A DNA stretch of 58,039 nucleotides from CAXSBR01 sp964236495 (GTDB lineage: Bacteria > Actinomycetota > Actinomycetes > Mycobacteriales > Jatrophihabitantaceae), in NCBI GenBank assembly GCA_964236495.1, contig CAXSBR010000021.1:1-58039 (forward strand), given 5' to 3'. Below, in pieces: positions 1 through 8,933 of this stretch. Made by a program: the position numbers and the translations under genes. Below the pieces are notes generated by a model, which did no database searches, had not been told where the DNA came from, and was given only the letters and a program-made list of their open reading frames with translations. How positions within the stretch are numbered: the first letter of the stretch is position 1; each line of letters opens with the position of its first letter.

Positions 1-2
1 GT

Positions 3-40
3 GTTCGCTATGTCCAGAGACACCGTTCGGGATGTCCTGA
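3..40. repeat. Direct 16-mer repeat at the left window edge
   Basis: Two copies of a 16-mer, positions 3-18 and 25-40, match at 13 of 16 bases with a 22-base period (consensus GTTCGNNATGTCCNGA). Nothing else between 1 and 281 looks like a gene I can name. The repeat could belong to the end of an insertion sequence lying left of the window, but no transposase is visible. This is inference only. Confidence 0.3.
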
Positions 41-281
41 ACCAGCACACCCCCTCGGACACTTTTTTTGTGGGCACCCGAATCCGGGACGTCCAGTTCA
101 ATCACGGAGCCGCCGGTGCCCGCAACCAACCCCAGCCGCCGCACCTCAACGCCATCTCTTACGGCCAATCCGTTGTCACACGAAGATCAACGAACGTGTG
201 CGTGTTGCGGCTGGTAGCCGCAACGTCGGCTGTTCACTTGCCCATACGTGCGCGACTGCGTCGAGACCAGGAACGGCAGCG

Positions 282-602
282 CTATTCGACGGTGATCTTC
301 TGATCACCGAAGTCAGCGATGACATGAAGCTTTCCGCCCAGCGCCGCCACGTAGGCCTGCAGTGTGCCGAGTTCCGAGTGCGACAGGTCGCCACGCTCGA
401 TCTTCGACACCCTCGCCTGAGACACGTTCATCACCTTCGCCACATCGGTCTGTGTGCCACCTTGGGCTTTACGCACCTCAGCCAGCTTGGACGCCCGGAC
501 CGCCTCATCGATTAACTTGCGCGCACGGGCGACACTCTGCTCGTCCAGGACAGTGCCCACCGCGTCACTGCGCACCGTGCTCCACTGGCGTGCCATCGTC
601 AT
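282..602 (-). CDS. HigA-type antitoxin, XRE-family helix-turn-helix protein
   Basis: A 106-residue XRE/HigA-like DNA-binding protein. The helix-turn-helix lies near residues 48-70 (GTQTDVAKVMNVSQARVSKIE), the usual Cro/C1 fold signature. The C-terminal part (LGTLQAYVAALGGKL) is typical of HigA antitoxins that pair with Gp49-like toxins. The ATG at 602-600 overlaps the stop of the upstream toxin gene in an ATGA junction, so the two are translationally coupled with the toxin first, as in higBA operons. Its roles would be to neutralise the toxin and repress their shared promoter. The repeats at 989-1014 are the likely operator. The family is clear; the target and specificity are unknown. Confidence 0.85.
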   Translation of the reverse strand: MTMARQWSTVRSDAVGTVLDEQSVARARKLIDEAVRASKLAEVRKAQGGTQTDVAKVMNVSQARVSKIERGDLSHSELGTLQAYVAALGGKLHVIADFGDQKITVE

Positions 603-967
603 ATCTCCTCGTCGTAGTCACCGGCGAGCCAGCGTTCGTAACGCTGCTCAGCAATCGGGATGTTGTCGGTGTACCACTGCCTCCACTGACCGCTCTTGTC
701 ACCGGCAAGCAGCAGCACGGCTTGCCGTTGCGGGTCGAATACAAACAGAACGCGGACCTCACTCCCGCCGCCAGAACCCGGGCGCAATTCCTTCAGCGCA
801 TGAATTTTCGAGCCTTTGATGCGATCGACCAGCGGACGGCCCAGACTCGGACCATCAGCTTCGAGCTTGTCGATGGCAGCAGTCACCTGCTGGGCTGTGG
901 CTTGGTCTTCCTTGACGAGTGCGCCGTACCAGACGTCGACCTCGTCGAGGAGAATTACCGTCCACAC
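599..967 (-). CDS. HigB/Gp49-like toxin (RelE superfamily)
   Basis: A 122-residue protein of the phage-derived Gp49-like/HigB group, a RelE-fold ribosome-dependent mRNase family. Visible hallmarks are an N-terminal VWYGAL strand, a central basic KGSKIHALKELRPG stretch, EVRVLFVFDP (the core strand of the family) and LLLAGDKSGQW near the C terminus. The GTG at 967 is chosen because the family begins at about this residue and a TATACT -10 hexamer lies just upstream. Longer upstream starts would run through the promoter. The gene is followed directly by its antitoxin (4-bp overlap). It should cut mRNA when unopposed; its expression state cannot be seen. Confidence 0.82.
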   Translation of the reverse strand: MWTVILLDEVDVWYGALVKEDQATAQQVTAAIDKLEADGPSLGRPLVDRIKGSKIHALKELRPGSGGGSEVRVLFVFDPQRQAVLLLAGDKSGQWRQWYTDNIPIAEQRYERWLAGDYDEEI

Positions 968-1443
968 GACCCTCAGAGTATAACGAACGAGTTGTAGAAC
1001 GGCAGAGTTGTAGACACTTGCCACCGCCTCGATGTCACCACTACCGACGGCGCGATGCTGGACGCAGCCTCTTCCCGCGCAGAATTCGTGGTGGTGAGGG
1101 CCCCGCGACCGATAGCGTCGTGGTCCCAGCCCGCCCACGAGTATGCAAACCGACGGCGCTCGCTGCTAAGAATGCCAGTAGGGACATCGGTCCTTGGTGG
1201 CTGGGAGGGGCCGAGGATGACCTCTCGAGACCACAGGATCACTGCCGGGCACGACGACGGCGAGCGAGGCACGCGCGGCGGCACGACACGCCTTGCAGCG
1301 AAAAATCCGCCGTTAAGCACCGCAGAACTGCTCGACCGCCCCAGCACGCCGGAGCGACTCGGTTCGCGGTAGCGCTTCGGCGTCGGCGCAGGTTCCTGGC
1401 TGGCTGATTGCATTGTGGGCCGGAAGCGGGTGACACTGCCGCG
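968..1443. other. Intergenic region between HigBA and the helicase
   Basis: About 476 bases. Its left end carries the HigBA promoter and repeats. The remainder, up to the helicase start, shows no open frame with recognisable content on either strand and no convincing RNA structure. It probably carries the helicase promoter, which I cannot pinpoint. Confidence 0.4.
977..1014 (-). promoter_or_regulatory. Promoter and putative antitoxin operator of the HigBA pair
   Basis: Reading the minus strand, a TATACT hexamer (982-977) lies 10 bases before the toxin GTG. Behind it are two direct copies of TCTACAACTC (plus-strand GAGTTGTAGA at 989-998 and 1005-1014, 16-base period). XRE antitoxins repress their own promoters, so the repeats are good operator candidates. 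The -10 position implies a transcript starting within a few bases of the GTG, essentially leaderless. Confidence 0.5.
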
Positions 1444-4400
1444 GTGAGTGACGATCTTGCGCCGGGTCTGTACGAGGAGCTGGTGAGCGCGGCGCTCGTT
1501 GGCCGGCTGGCGTCGGTCGAGGGTGCGTTGGTCGAGCGGATCGCGCTTCGGCCGGCTGATGCGGCCGACCGCATCGCACAGCATTTGGCCCGTGAGGTGC
1601 TGCGCGCGATCGACGCCGTTCCCGAGGCTGACCGCGTCGCGACCGGTATCGAGGTGGCCCGGCGGCTGATCGACGAGATTGCGCAGCGTCTGCCGCGGTC
1701 GGGGGTCGCGGCCGCGACGCCCGCGGACCCGGCAAGCGTTCTCTCTGCGATTGGGCAATGGCGACCCGACGGCAGCGTCCAGATGCCGAGCCGCCCGCTC
1801 ATTCCACTGCTCGACACCACGCTGCTGACGAACGCGCCGGGCGAGCCGCGCCTGGGCAGTCAGATCCTGACCGAGATCGAGTCTGCCGATTCGATCGATC
1901 TGGTGATGGCGTTCGTCCGTCGCAGCGGCCTGCTTCCGCTCGTGTCGGCGTTGCGAGCCCACCGCGATCGTGGCCGGCGGCTGCGGGTGCTTACGACGAC
2001 GTATACCGGCTCGACGGAGGCGAAGGCTCTCAACCTGCTCTGCGAGCTCGGCGCAGAGGTCCGCGTCTCCTACGACGTGACGACGACGCGGCTGCACGCC
2101 AAGGCGTGGCTATTCCACCGTCGCAGCGCCTTCACCACCGCCTACGTCGGATCGTCGAACCTCACGCATGCGGCGCAGGCCGCCGGTATGGAGTGGAACG
2201 TACGCGTTTCCGGTGCCCGCAATCCCGACGTCATCGACAAGATCAACGCTGTCTTCGCGAGCTACTGGGAGAGCGGCGATTTCATCCCGTACGAAGCTGA
2301 CCAGTTCCGAACCGAGACCGCGCGATCACGGCCATCACCCGACGACGTCAGTGTGCTCAGCCCCGTCGAGGTCCGCCTGGAACCGTTTCAGGAACGACTG
2401 CTCGAGCTGATCACCCTCTCGCGCGAGGCCGGTCAGCACAGGAATCTGCTCGTGTCGGCCACTGGAACCGGCAAGACGGTGATGGCGGCTGTCGACTACG
2501 CGCGGCTGCGCACTACCTTGCCGCGCGCTCGGCTGCTGTTCGTCGCGCACCGCCAGGAGATCCTCGATCAAAGCCGCGCGACGTTTCGACAGGCCCTGCG
2601 TGAGCCGGCTTTCGGCGAACGGTGGGTGGCCGGCGACCGACCCGAGGAGTTCGACCACGTCTTCGCATCCATCCAAAGCCTCACCGCCGCCGGCCTTGAT
2701 CACCTGTCGCCGGATCACTTCGACGTGGTCGTCGTTGACGAGTTTCACCATGCCGCTGCCAGCACTTACCGCCGGTTGCTCGAGCACCTCGAGCCACGCG
2801 AGCTGCTCGGTTTGACAGCGACGCCTGAACGGACGGACGGACTGCCGATCCTGCCGTGGTTCGGTGGTCGCATCGCCGCCGAGCTTCGGCTCTGGGATGC
2901 CATTGAGCAACACCGGTTGGCGCCGTTCGCCTATTACGGCATCCACGATGGGCTGGATCTGCGCGACGTGCCCTGGCGACGCGGCCGTGGTTACGACGTC
3001 AACGCGCTGAGCGATGTGTACACGTCGGACGACGCCTGGGCGCGCTTGTGTACAAGCAGCTCGACGCCCACGTCGACGAAGTGGCGACGATGCGCTGCCT
3101 CGGCTTCTGCGTCAGCGTTGATCACGCTAAGTTCATGGCCCGGGCGTTTGCCGCGCTCGGCGTGTCCGCCGTCGCGCTTTCCGGCGAATCTTCGGACTGG
3201 GAACGCCAGGCGGCACTGCGCGAGCTCGCCGCGGGGCGTGTCAGCGTGATCTTCTCGGTCGACCTCTTCAATGAGGGCGTCGATATCCCTGCGGTCGACA
3301 CCATTCTCATGCTCAGGCCCACGGAGAGCCCGACGTTGTTCCTGCAACAACTCGGGCGCGGGTTGCGCAAGGCGCCGGGCAAGAGCGCCTGCACCGTTCT
3401 CGACTTCGTCGGCACGCATCGCCGGGAGTTCCGCTTCGACCTGCGTTACCGCGCATTACTGGGCGGTACCCGGTCCGACGTCGAGCGTGCGGTCAAGGAC
3501 GGGTTCCCCTTCCTCCCGGCAGGTTGCCACCTGGAACTCGACCGTGTCGCGTCAGACGTCATACTGCGCAGCCTTCGAGACGCGATTCCCACGCACTGGC
3601 GGGCAAAGGTCGAGGAACTCCGCGCGCTTGGTTCTGTCCGCGGCCGGGATGTAACCCTGCGGGAATACCTCGACGACACCGGCCTTGAGATCGAGGACGT
3701 TTACGCCGGCAATCACACGTGGTCCGAACTGCGAGAAGCCGCCGGCATGCAGGTTGCTCCCGCCGGTCCGCAAGAGGTTGCGGTTCGCAGGGGCGTCGCG
3801 CGATTGCGGCATATCGACGATCGTCAGCGATCAGCGACGTACCGACGCTGGCTAGCTTCCGAGGAACCGCCCGACGTCGATGGCCTTGGTGTCGTCGAAG
3901 CGCGACTCGTCCGCATGCTCGCGGCGAGCATCGCCGACACGGCAATTCCACGAGACGTGAGCCTGCAGGCCGCGGTCGATTTCGTCTGGGCGCATCCGCA
4001 GCCACTGCGCGAACTAGCGGAGCTACTGGACATCGATTCGATGCCGAGTCACCTGCAGCGGCCCGCGTTCGCTGACGTACCGCTGCAGATACACGCCAGG
4101 TATACCCGCATCGAGATCCTGGCGGCCGTCGGCGAAGGGGAGCACGCGCGAACGCCGCAGTGGCGCGAGGGCGTCTACGACGCGAAGGCGATCGGCGCCG
4201 ATCTACTGGCGTTCACTCTTGACAAGACAAGCGGTGACTTCTCCCCGACGACGCGCTACCGCGACTACGCCATCAGCCCAGAACTGATCCACTGGGAAAG
4301 CCAGTCCACGACGCGCTCGGACAGCGCGACCGGCAGGCGCTATCAGACCCACGTTGCGAGCGGCCGGTCTGTCCTGTTGTTTGCCCGTACCCGCCAAGAC

Positions 4401-4535
4401 GACAGATCCTTCTGGTTTCTCGGACCCGCAACCTTCGTGCGTCACCAAGGTGAACGTCCGATGGCGGTCACCTGGAGACTGCAGACGCCGCTGTCGGGCG
4501 ACCTCTTCACCGCGTTTGCTGCGGCAGTGGCATGA
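1444..4535 (+). pseudogene. PLD-nuclease / DEAH helicase / DUF3427 protein, single-base frameshift
   Basis: The combined product would be about 1,030 residues, the normal length for this superfamily II family. The N-terminal part has a phospholipase-D-like domain with an HKD-type motif (RLHAKAWLFHR, about residue 215) and GSSNLT. Next comes the helicase core: Walker A SATGTGKT, motif II VVVVDEFHH, motif III LGLTATPERTDG and motif VI QQLGRGLRKAPGK. The C terminus matches DUF3427. The reading frame breaks at about 3045-3050: DDAWARL continues in the -1 frame as VYKQLDAHVDE, as if one G were missing from 'ttggtgtac'. Both halves keep full coding quality, so this is either a recent null mutation or an assembly error. 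The GTG at 1444 is preferred over a TTG at 1408. Such proteins occur in defence and mobile islands, but their function is not established. Confidence 0.8.
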
Positions 4536-4735
4536 ACCGCATATCGCCGATTCGGAGCGTGTTGCAAGTTGGACGACTGCAGGCCGGACGTGGAATTCGC
4601 GTGGCATCAGCGTGCCTGGGCTCGTGTTGACCGGGCTCTACTGGCCGGCGTAGCGGCGCGACCGGGAGGTAACAATCCACTCAACCCGCAGGGACATTTG
4701 CCGATCTCAACTGCGTGACCTCGCAGCCCCCTTCG

Positions 4736-5125
4736 ATGACCGTCCGCAAAGTGCTCTACGAGGACCGCGACGAAGACATGACCGTCTTCGTCGAAACAGA
4801 TGACGTCGAGCTCGCTGCCCAAGCGCTCGAGACCGCAACACCTCGCCTGTCTCTAGTCACTTTCGGCGGCCAGGAGTTTGAGACCTTCGAGGCCTGGGAG
4901 GCAGCAGCCGACGCGAACGACGATAGCTTCGAGATGTGGAATGCAAACTTCATCTTCGATGTCGAGAGACGGCCGACAGGTGCCTTCGTGGTCCTTGACA
5001 CGAAGAGTGGTACGACGGGAGCGATGGGACGGACCGTCGTTCGTGTCATCGTCGAAGAGCTTCTCCGTAAGGGTGTCACGACGGCACGGCTGCGTCCCGT
5101 CATAGATTCTGACTTCGGGACGTGA
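4736..5125 (+). CDS. Hypothetical protein, 129 residues
   Basis: I do not recognise this family. The 129-residue product is acidic (many D/E, for example EDRDEDM and AADANDDSFEM), has no signal peptide or membrane segment, and looks like a compact alpha/beta cytosolic protein. The ATG at 4736 (MTVRKVLYEDRD) is preferred over a GTG at 4715. It follows the helicase on the same strand after 200 bases and precedes a convergent toxin-antitoxin pair, so it sits inside the accessory cluster. No function can be assigned. Confidence 0.55.
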   Translation: MTVRKVLYEDRDEDMTVFVETDDVELAAQALETATPRLSLVTFGGQEFETFEAWEAAADANDDSFEMWNANFIFDVERRPTGAFVVLDTKSGTTGAMGRTVVRVIVEELLRKGVTTARLRPVIDSDFGT

Positions 5126-5317
5126 CCACGCGGGGGCGCCGGAGTTCGGCCTGAAAAGGATGGCTAATCGGTAAGCTGAATGGTTCGGTTACCCTGACCA
5201 AGCTCATATTCGCGGTCAACAGGTCCGTCTAGTGGTGAGCAGATCGACGGATGGGGTGCAGGAACAGGCGCTTATTCTGGTGGGTCTAAGCGCCGCGCGA
5301 GCTACGATCTCGGGTAC

Positions 5318-5647
5318 TCAGCGCGCGCAGTCGACCGCGATTGCGAGGGCGTTACAGACCTCGCGCATCCGCGCATCGCTCAAGCGGCCCAGTCGGTCGA
5401 CCAGTATTGCCAGCGAGACGCTTTCGACCGAGTCGAGGTTGATTACCGATCGTCGCGGTACCGGGTCGTCGTCCGGCTCGAGGATGACTTCGCTGACCAG
5501 ACCACGGATTGTCGTAGTACAAGGCGCGATCAGTGCTCGCCGATGGCGCGGGATCACCGCGTCGCGGGACAGCACTACGACCGGACGCCGTCCAATCTCG
5601 GCCATCTCGCACCACCAGATCTCGCCGCGCGCGGGCAGCGCGGTCAC
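5318..5647 (-). CDS. MazF/PemK-family endoribonuclease toxin
   Basis: A 109-residue MazF-like toxin. It begins with PARGEIWWCEM, the family's RGDIWWV-type opening, followed by GRRPVVVLSRD and RALIAPCTTTIRG, then VINLDSVESVSLAILVDRLG, the conserved NCDQ/NLDS-type strand. MazF enzymes cleave mRNA at short sequence motifs. The ATG at 5647 overlaps the antitoxin stop (ATGA), so antitoxin and toxin form one operon with antitoxin first. Length is normal and no lesions are visible. The cleavage motif cannot be predicted. Confidence 0.88.
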   Translation of the reverse strand: MTALPARGEIWWCEMAEIGRRPVVVLSRDAVIPRHRRALIAPCTTTIRGLVSEVILEPDDDPVPRRSVINLDSVESVSLAILVDRLGRLSDARMREVCNALAIAVDCAR

Positions 5648-5880
5648 GATGCAGCCGCGGCTTGGCGGAACGACGCCAGGTCACCCCATTCATCGGGCTC
5701 GTCGAGCGGATGGTCGTCGTACGCGGCATAACTCGCGTCCACCTCCGCGGCGCGATGGCGTGCGATTAGCGCAGACAGCGCCTCATCGACGAGGACGGCG
5801 TCCGAAACTCCTGAGCGGGCGCTGCGAGCATCGTCCAACAGGGTTGCATTGACGGTCGTACTCAATCGTGTGCGAGTCAT
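5644..5880 (-). CDS. Antitoxin of the MazF toxin (ribbon-helix-helix type)
   Basis: A 78-residue protein. The N-terminal MTRTRLSTTVNATLLDDAR is a ribbon-helix-helix DNA-binding strand-helix start, followed by a helix (SDAVLVDEALSALIARH). The acidic C-terminal tail (YDDHPLDEPDEWGDLASF) would wrap the toxin. The ATG at 5880 matches the usual start of such proteins; longer frames upstream lack coding character. It overlaps mazF by 4 bases. A weak -10-like CATAGT (5891-5886) lies directly upstream, suggesting a very short leader. It probably represses its own promoter. Confidence 0.8.
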   Translation of the reverse strand: MTRTRLSTTVNATLLDDARSARSGVSDAVLVDEALSALIARHRAAEVDASYAAYDDHPLDEPDEWGDLASFRQAAAAS

Positions 5881-6051
5881 GCCACAACTATGCCATGGCG
5901 ACCAGCGATGGACCGCATCGACGCAGCACGGAGGGCTCGGAAGCGGAGTGGATGGCTTGCTGCATGCACAACCCGCTATGCCGCGCGATCTCCGCCATTC
6001 GCGCTTCGGTCGCACACTGGAGCCGACGCCGAGAACCGGGGAGGACCAACT

Positions 6052-6385
6052 ATGTCGTCGCTTGTAGCCAGCGCCGCTGTCGCCGAACTGCGCGTGCTCC
6101 TCGACCGACACCGCCCACAGATAGACGACGTGCTTCGCCGCTACAGCGCTACCAACCCCCGCCTGTTCGGCTCCGTCGCCCGGGGCGACGTCGTGCGCGG
6201 GAGCGACGTCGACCTGCTTGTCGACCTCAATAGCGACGCGGGAAACCCCGCTGATGTAAGTGGCAGGCATCTCCGAGGAGCTGACCATCCTGCTCGGCGT
6301 CCGGGTCGACGTCGCCACCGAAGCGCTGCTCCGACACGGCGTCTCCGCTACCGCTACCGCTTGCCGCGACCTCGTCGCCCTGTAG
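6052..6385 (+). pseudogene. MntA-like minimal nucleotidyltransferase, frameshifted
   Basis: An ATG at 6052 has a good GGAGG eight bases upstream. The first about 65 residues are a clear minimal nucleotidyltransferase, with the core RLFGSVARGD and GSDVDLLVDL (the GSx10DxD motif) intact. The frame then shifts near the CCCC run at 6246-6249. The C-terminal half (ISEELTILLGVRVDVATEALL, ending at a TAG at 6385) is in the +1 frame, which also holds a TAA at 6257. MntA proteins are antitoxins that AMPylate the HEPN toxin HepT, whose remnant follows directly. The gene is probably dead, though the catalytic motif alone could still be made. Confidence 0.75.
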
Positions 6386-6638
6386 CCGCGCCGCCGGCGA
6401 GCGCTTCGCCGACATCAGCGCCGCCATCGAGCCGTGCCGGCGGTACGGCAAACGCCTCGACGACCCGGACGAGTCGATCGCCAAGATGGCCTACGACGCG
6501 ATCCTGCGCCTGGCGGTCATCGGCGAGGCCGTCTGATCGCTGCCGGACGAGGCCAAGGAGGCGCCGCCAACCACACCGTGGATGAGCATCGCCGGATTGA
6601 GGAACATCGTCGTCCACGAGTACGGCTGGCCTGCCTAG
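6384..6638 (+). pseudogene. HepT-like HEPN toxin remnant
   Basis: Frame 6384-6638 reads SRAAGERFADISAAIEPCRR, then GKRLDDPDESIAKMAYDAIL, an in-frame TGA at 6534-6536, and LRNIVVHEYGWPA before a TAG. RNIVVH is the HEPN RNase signature (R-x4-H). There is no start codon in frame. The junction 'ccctgtagccgc' looks like an ancestral GTGA overlap with mntA ('ccctgtgagccgc') that lost one G. The C terminus is also shorter than usual. At least two or three lesions make this a decayed toxin gene, consistent with the damaged antitoxin upstream. Confidence 0.72.
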
Positions 6639-6712
6639 AGACTTGGATCCAGTGTGTCGCGGGCCGCGGCGGCCGCCCGACGGACCTCGTCCACCGATCC
6701 GCTGCCCGTTGG

Positions 6713-7219
6713 TCAGAAGGTGAACCGGGTGCAGTCGTTGGGGAACGCGAACCAGGCCAGTGCCCGCTTGGGTGTGATCACCCGCAGGCCGCCGCCGGAA
6801 TCGCCGGCCCAGCTGTCTGGAACGGGCGTGTACGTCGGGGCGTACTTCTCGAACGCGGTGGACAGTCGGACGCCGAGGTCGTCGGGATCGGCCCGCGTCG
6901 CGGTGGAGACGCCTTCGACGATCACCACCTCGGTGCCGCTCTCCAGGTTCAGCGTGCAGGCCGGGTTGTGCTCGAGGTTGCGTACGTGACGGGTAGTCGG
7001 TGCACCGTCGTAGTAGAACCGGCCGTCAACCCAGACGCCCCAGCGCGGCACCGAATGCGGAGTGCCGTCGGGACGAACGGTGGCCAGCCAGTAGTGCAGC
7101 GAGGCGCGCAGCCGCTGCTCCACGTCGGTCCAGTTCAACAGACCGTCAGTCGTCGCAGGCAGCCCGTAGCCCTCGGGCATCGTGGGACGCGCACGGCTAG
7201 GAAGATGGGCAACGGGCAT
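6713..7219 (-). CDS. Pyridoxamine 5'-phosphate oxidase-fold protein (FMN/F420-binding)
   Basis: A 168-residue split-barrel flavin/F420 oxidoreductase-family protein. Features seen are HYWLATVRPDGTPHSVPRWG (the strand pair binding the cofactor phosphate), RHVRNLEHNPACTLNLESG (the family's R-x-x-N-L-x-x-NP) and VVIVEGVS. The C-terminal RALAWFAFPNDCTRFTF with its final R-F-x-F is common in actinobacterial FDOR-B and PPOX-class proteins. The ATG at 7219 (MPVAHLPSR) is chosen; the frame is open further upstream but without family content. The gene is divergent from an SDR gene. Substrate and choice between FMN and F420 are unknown. Confidence 0.75.
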   Translation of the reverse strand: MPVAHLPSRARPTMPEGYGLPATTDGLLNWTDVEQRLRASLHYWLATVRPDGTPHSVPRWGVWVDGRFYYDGAPTTRHVRNLEHNPACTLNLESGTEVVIVEGVSTATRADPDDLGVRLSTAFEKYAPTYTPVPDSWAGDSGGGLRVITPKRALAWFAFPNDCTRFTF

Positions 7220-7312
7220 GTGCGGCAAGGTAGCGCCACAGTCTGACAACGCGCTGCGAGACCGTGCGATGTCTACAACGAATCGTCGACCCCTACGAGT
7301 GCGGAGCACGAC

Positions 7313-8089
7313 ATGCATCCCTTCGACCTGACCGGCCGCGTCGCGGTCGTCACCGGCGCCGGCAGTTCCACCGGCATCGGCTTCGCAACCGCAGCTTTGC
7401 TGGCCCGAATGGGCGCCGCGGTGCTCATCACCGCCACTACGCAGCGCGTCGACGAGCGGGTGGGCGAGCTGTCACCACTCGGATACGACGCCGCAGGTGT
7501 GGTCGCAGACCTCACCGACCCAGAGCAGGCGGATGCGGTGGCTGCCGCGGCCCTGGACCGATGGGGCTCGCTCGACGTGTTGGTCAACAACGCCGGCATG
7601 ACGTCAGTGGCAGCGCCGGTTGCCGAGGATGGTCTGGTGGAGACGCTGAGCCTGTCCATGTGGCAGGCCGGGCTCCGCCGAAACCTGGACACCGCGTTCC
7701 TCGCCACTCGTGCCCTGCTGCCGCTGATGACGGGCCGACAGGGCCGCATCGTCATGATCGCCAGCGTCACCGGGCCAGTGATGGCGATGCGTGCGGACCC
7801 GGTGTATGCCGCAGCCAAGGCCGGCATGGTCGGGCTGGCGCGCGGGGTGGCGCTCGATGTCGCCGACCGTGGCATCACCTGCAACGTCGTGGCACCGGGC
7901 TGGATCGCCACCGGCTCCCAAACTTCGCACGAACACGAGCAAGGCCTGCGGACACCGATGCGCCGCAGCGCCACCGCGGACGAAGTCGCCGCCGCAGCGG
8001 CGTTTCTCGCCAGCCCAGGCGCGTCCTACATCACCGGCCAGACAATCGTCGTGGACGGTGGGAACTCGATCGCCGAGGAGCGCGCCTGA
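7313..8089 (+). CDS. Short-chain dehydrogenase/reductase
   Basis: A 258-residue classical SDR with a Rossmann fold. The cofactor-binding loop is TGAGSSTGIG (residues 14-23), followed by the NNAG motif (about 92), the catalytic Ser in IASVTG, and Tyr-Lys in YAAAKAG. VDGGNS near the end is typical of FabG-like enzymes. No Arg follows the Gly loop in a way that settles NADH versus NADPH. The ATG at 7313 is the first sensible start. It is divergent from the split-barrel oxidoreductase gene with 93 bases between. The substrate cannot be deduced. Confidence 0.85.
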   Translation: MHPFDLTGRVAVVTGAGSSTGIGFATAALLARMGAAVLITATTQRVDERVGELSPLGYDAAGVVADLTDPEQADAVAAAALDRWGSLDVLVNNAGMTSVAAPVAEDGLVETLSLSMWQAGLRRNLDTAFLATRALLPLMTGRQGRIVMIASVTGPVMAMRADPVYAAAKAGMVGLARGVALDVADRGITCNVVAPGWIATGSQTSHEHEQGLRTPMRRSATADEVAAAAAFLASPGASYITGQTIVVDGGNSIAEERA

Positions 8090-8130
8090 TCGGAGCTGTT
8101 GCCCGCGGCCTGGCTCGCTCTACAGCTGGA

Positions 8131-8856
8131 TCACTCAGTGGCGGTCGTCGCAGTGTCGCCGTCGTCGTCGGCCTGGTTGGCGTCCTCGATCTCCTTCGCG
8201 CCGCGTTTGCGCATCCGCCCGGACCCCGGCAGGCCGGCGATGCGGGTCTCGACGTCGATCATGACCGGCTCCAGGCGCTGGACCACAGGCAGGATCTCTC
8301 GGACATCGGGAATGGCGGCGCGCGCCTCGTGGATCAGCGGCAGAATGAAGTGCTCCACCTGCTCTATCAGCGGCCGGGTGCGACCGACGATGTCGGCAAC
8401 GTCGGCCGGCAACGCCACGTCCACCGAACCCAAGGCCCCGAGCAGCGGCTGCAACCGCGCAGCTGCGGTGCGCAACATGTCGATCTCTATCTCGCCGGCG
8501 ACCGTGACCAACGGCTCCACCGCGTCGATCAAGTCCTCGGCTCGCATCCGCATCGCCTCCGCGGTGCGAATCAGCAATTCGGCCTCGGCGCGCACGCCGT
8601 CGATACCCTCGACCGCTCGCGCTGCCGTTGCCGCGGCGACGTTCCAGCGGGCAGCCACCGACTCGGCCTCAGCGATGAGCACGCTGACCCGCCGAACCAA
8701 CTCGGGAGCCTGTTCGATCGCAGTGAGCACGCCGCCGGCAGCGCGCCGCACTCGCCCTACGGTGTTCAGTACGTCGCGTGGCACGGACAGGGCGACGCGC
8801 AGCGGGTTCACACCCTGACCGTATCCGCTGCGACCGCGGCGCGCAGGGGCCGACAT
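8131..8856 (-). CDS. Hypothetical actinobacterial helical protein
   Basis: A 241-residue protein with long amphipathic helices throughout, for example RVRRAAGGVLTAIEQAPELV and LIAEAESVAARWNVAAATAA, followed by further heptad-like stretches. It resembles apolipoprotein- or phasin-like coiled helices and has no membrane segment or signal peptide. The C terminus is charged (basic, then acidic). The ATG at 8856 has AGGAG six bases upstream, so this start is preferred over an upstream one. It is convergent with the SDR gene (41-base gap). Similar proteins occur in mycobacteria, but I know no assigned function. Confidence 0.6.
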   Translation of the reverse strand: MSAPARRGRSGYGQGVNPLRVALSVPRDVLNTVGRVRRAAGGVLTAIEQAPELVRRVSVLIAEAESVAARWNVAAATAARAVEGIDGVRAEAELLIRTAEAMRMRAEDLIDAVEPLVTVAGEIEIDMLRTAAARLQPLLGALGSVDVALPADVADIVGRTRPLIEQVEHFILPLIHEARAAIPDVREILPVVQRLEPVMIDVETRIAGLPGSGRMRKRGAKEIEDANQADDDGDTATTATE

Positions 8857-8933
8857 CCTTCTCCTAGCGCGCACCGCACGTTAGCCTCTGGCCACGGTGA
8901 CCGATCGGCGCCGTTCTCCGCGGAAGGTAGGCC

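Noticed and set aside
62..69. Run of T bases as a terminator
   Set aside because: No stable hairpin precedes it on either strand.
973..2097. 374-residue minus-strand frame at the start of the helicase gene
   Set aside because: Arg/Pro-rich shadow frame; the plus-strand helicase has clear PLD motifs here.
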